Of a stretch of DNA of 64,000 nucleotides, positions 62,790 to 64,000 are shown in pieces. The position numbers and the translations under genes were made by a program. The stretch is from assembly GCA_041390685.1 (NCBI GenBank), contig JAWKPL010000001.1, positions 434,001-498,000 on the forward strand. The letters are read 5' to 3'. The notes under the pieces are model-generated. The model had not been told where the DNA came from and ran no database searches. It worked only from the letters and a program-made list of their open reading frames with translations. The first letter of the stretch is position 1; each line of letters opens with the position of its first letter. This DNA comes from JAIBBD01 sp041390685. GTDB lineage: Bacteria > Chloroflexota > Dehalococcoidia > UBA2979.

Positions 62790-64000
62790 CTAGCCGCGCG
62801 GGAGGCCGAGGCCGCGCGTGGCGATGATGTTGCGCTGGATCTCGTTGGAGCCGCCGGCGATGGTGCCGACGACGGTGTGGCAGCAGTTCTGCGTGTGCTT
62901 GGCGTGCAGGGGCGCGTACTCCTCGGTGGGTGACCAGCAGTTGGCGTACAGGCCGTATGTCCTCATGCCGGTGCGGGCGACGCGCTGAGCGAGCTCGGTG
63001 GAGTAGAGCTTGCCCATGGAGGCCTCGTAGTTGGGGAGCGTGCCCGCGGCGTGCATCGAGGCGACGCGTAGCGCGAGGTTGTACATGACTTCGGACTCGA
63101 TGTAACGGTCGGTGATCTCGAGGCGTTCGAGCTCGGCGCGGTTGGGGATGCCGCCGCCGCCTCGGACATCCGCGATCAGCTCCTGGAGGTTGCGGCGGTG
63201 GGCGACGGCGCCGCCGATGCCGGAGCGCTCGTAGTCGAGGAGCGTCATGCCAACGTACCAGCCGCGGTTGACCTCGCCGACGACCTGGTTGGAGGGAACA
63301 CGGACATCCTCGTAGAAGGTCTCGTTGGTGGCGTGCTCCCAGCCCATGGAGATGATGGGGCGGACGGAGACGCCGGGGCTGGTGGCGTCGAGGAGGAGGA
63401 AGGTGATGCCTCGATGCTTGGGGGCGTCGGGGTCGGTGCGGAAGAGGCCGAAGATCCAGTTGGCTTTGTGGCCAGCGGAGGTCCAGAGCTTCTGGCCGTT
63501 GATGATGAAGTCGTCGCCGTCGCGGGTGGCGCGGCACTGGAGGGAGCCGAGGTCGGAGCCGGCGCCGGGCTCTGAGAAGCCCTGGGCCCAGCGGATCTCG
63601 CCGGTGAGGGTGGGCTTGAGGAAGCGCTCCTTCTGCTCCTCGGTGCCGTGGACGAGGAGGGTGGAGCCGACGAGGGAGCCGCCGATCTCGGGGGCTTCGG
63701 CGAGGGCGAACTCCTGCTTGAGGATGAACTGGTCGAAGGGGGAGAGGCTGGCCCCGCCGTACTCAGCGGGCCAGTGGGGCTGCCCCCATCCTTTCTCGGC
63801 GAGGGCGACGGCCCATTCCCGGGCGGCGTCCTGCTGATCGGGGGTGCCGTTGTGGAGGTCCTGCTGCCAGTCGTTCTCGAGGCCGCTGTTCTCGTGGCGG
63901 CGGGACTCGTGATCCTGGTAGTACGCCGGGAGGCGGGTGCGCAGGAAGGTGCGGACGTCCTCACGGAAGGCGGCTTGCTGGTCGGTGTCGTTCCATTCCA
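62790..64000 (-). CDS. Acyl-CoA dehydrogenase (3' part, cut by right edge)
   Basis: About 403 codons in the window, missing only the N-terminus. Coding reads FREDVRTFLRTRLPAYY at the edge, WPAEYGGASLSPFDQ near 85, FAQ-binding GFSEPGAGSDLGSLQCRAT near 150, and C-terminal CCHTVVGTIAGGSNEIQRNI. FAD-dependent alpha,beta-desaturation of an acyl-CoA; the pattern (ending GGSNEIQRNIIA) fits the steroid/medium-chain-like group of Actinobacteria (FadE-type). It lies next to the CoA-ester cluster but is separated from it by the solute-binding protein gene. Confidence 0.93.
   Translation of the reverse strand, partial: EWNDTDQQAAFREDVRTFLRTRLPAYYQDHESRRHENSGLENDWQQDLHNGTPDQQDAAREWAVALAEKGWGQPHWPAEYGGASLSPFDQFILKQEFALAEAPEIGGSLVGSTLLVHGTEEQKERFLKPTLTGEIRWAQGFSEPGAGSDLGSLQCRATRDGDDFIINGQKLWTSAGHKANWIFGLFRTDPDAPKHRGITFLLLDATSPGVSVRPIISMGWEHATNETFYEDVRVPSNQVVGEVNRGWYVGMTLLDYERSGIGGAVAHRRNLQELIADVRGGGGIPNRAELERLEITDRYIESEVMYNLALRVASMHAAGTLPNYEASMGKLYSTELAQRVARTGMRTYGLYANCWSPTEEYAPLHAKHTQNCCHTVVGTIAGGSNEIQRNIIATRGLGLPRG

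Overview
The window is GC-rich bacterial chromosome, densely coding and without plasmid, phage, insertion-sequence, CRISPR, rRNA or tRNA signatures that I could see. The gene set suggests a free-living aerobic member of the Chloroflexota, perhaps near Tepidiforma/Dehalococcoidia-type lineages: caa3-type oxidase with a cytochrome c domain fused to subunit II, a long System I cytochrome c maturation operon, Ni superoxide dismutase with its SodX peptidase, CIRCE-controlled groEL, a UPF0182 membrane protein, CaiB/BaiF CoA transferases and several crotonases. The taxonomic placement is inference.

Layout. 0-2.2 kb (minus): copper delivery to cytochrome oxidase (His-rich secreted protein, Sco1, PCu(A)C, start of a CtaG cut by the left edge). 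2.3-5.6 kb: two crotonases and a methyltransferase whose 3' end runs into a dispersed repeat. 5.7-13.9 kb (minus): arginine synthesis, argG and then argJ-argB-[UPF0182]-argD. 14-21.7 kb: secreted GH25-like protein, endonuclease III, CopB-type copper ATPase with a cupredoxin lipoprotein, epoxide hydrolase and small proteins, including a 45-aa Cys-rich one. 21.8-23.4 kb: a LuxR-HTH/TM/WD40 gene broken by apparent +1 indels, one at an 11-G tract. 23.9-28.4 kb: SDR, a peroxiredoxin-DsbD fusion, an LppX-like lipoprotein and an MFS exporter. 28.5-31.3 kb: sodN-sodX and groEL. 31.3-36.4 kb: small membrane and zinc-ribbon proteins, a LysM lytic transglycosylase, an MFS transporter, DUF6159 and a HAD hydrolase. 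36.4-45.5 kb (minus): ccmG-E-F-H-I-[orf]-A-B-C-D followed by ctaA and ctaB, largely with ATGA/GTGA overlaps. 45.6-49.6 kb (plus): the divergent oxidase operon coxB-A-C-D, then a second ctaG on the minus strand. 50.7-55.2 kb: nadE, a ROK-like protein, a DUF2520-type protein and a secreted protein. 55.3-64 kb: a CoA-thioester catabolic cluster (MaoC pair, crotonases, two CoA transferases, a Tat-exported solute-binding lipoprotein, and an acyl-CoA dehydrogenase cut by the right edge).

How it fits together. The left-edge copper genes, the copper ATPase/cupredoxin pair, the Ccm/CtaAB block and the cox operon form one functional theme: making and metallating a caa3 oxidase (Cu to CuA/CuB, haem A synthesis, covalent haem c attachment). 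The right end looks like uptake and beta-oxidation-like breakdown of an unidentified acid.

Global structure. From about 1 to 28 kb the + strand is C-rich whatever the gene direction (plus genes favour C, minus genes favour G, at third positions). In the last 4-5 kb the bias is reversed, so GC skew changes sign inside the window. A multi-module dispersed intergenic repeat is confined almost entirely to the left half, always in the same orientation.
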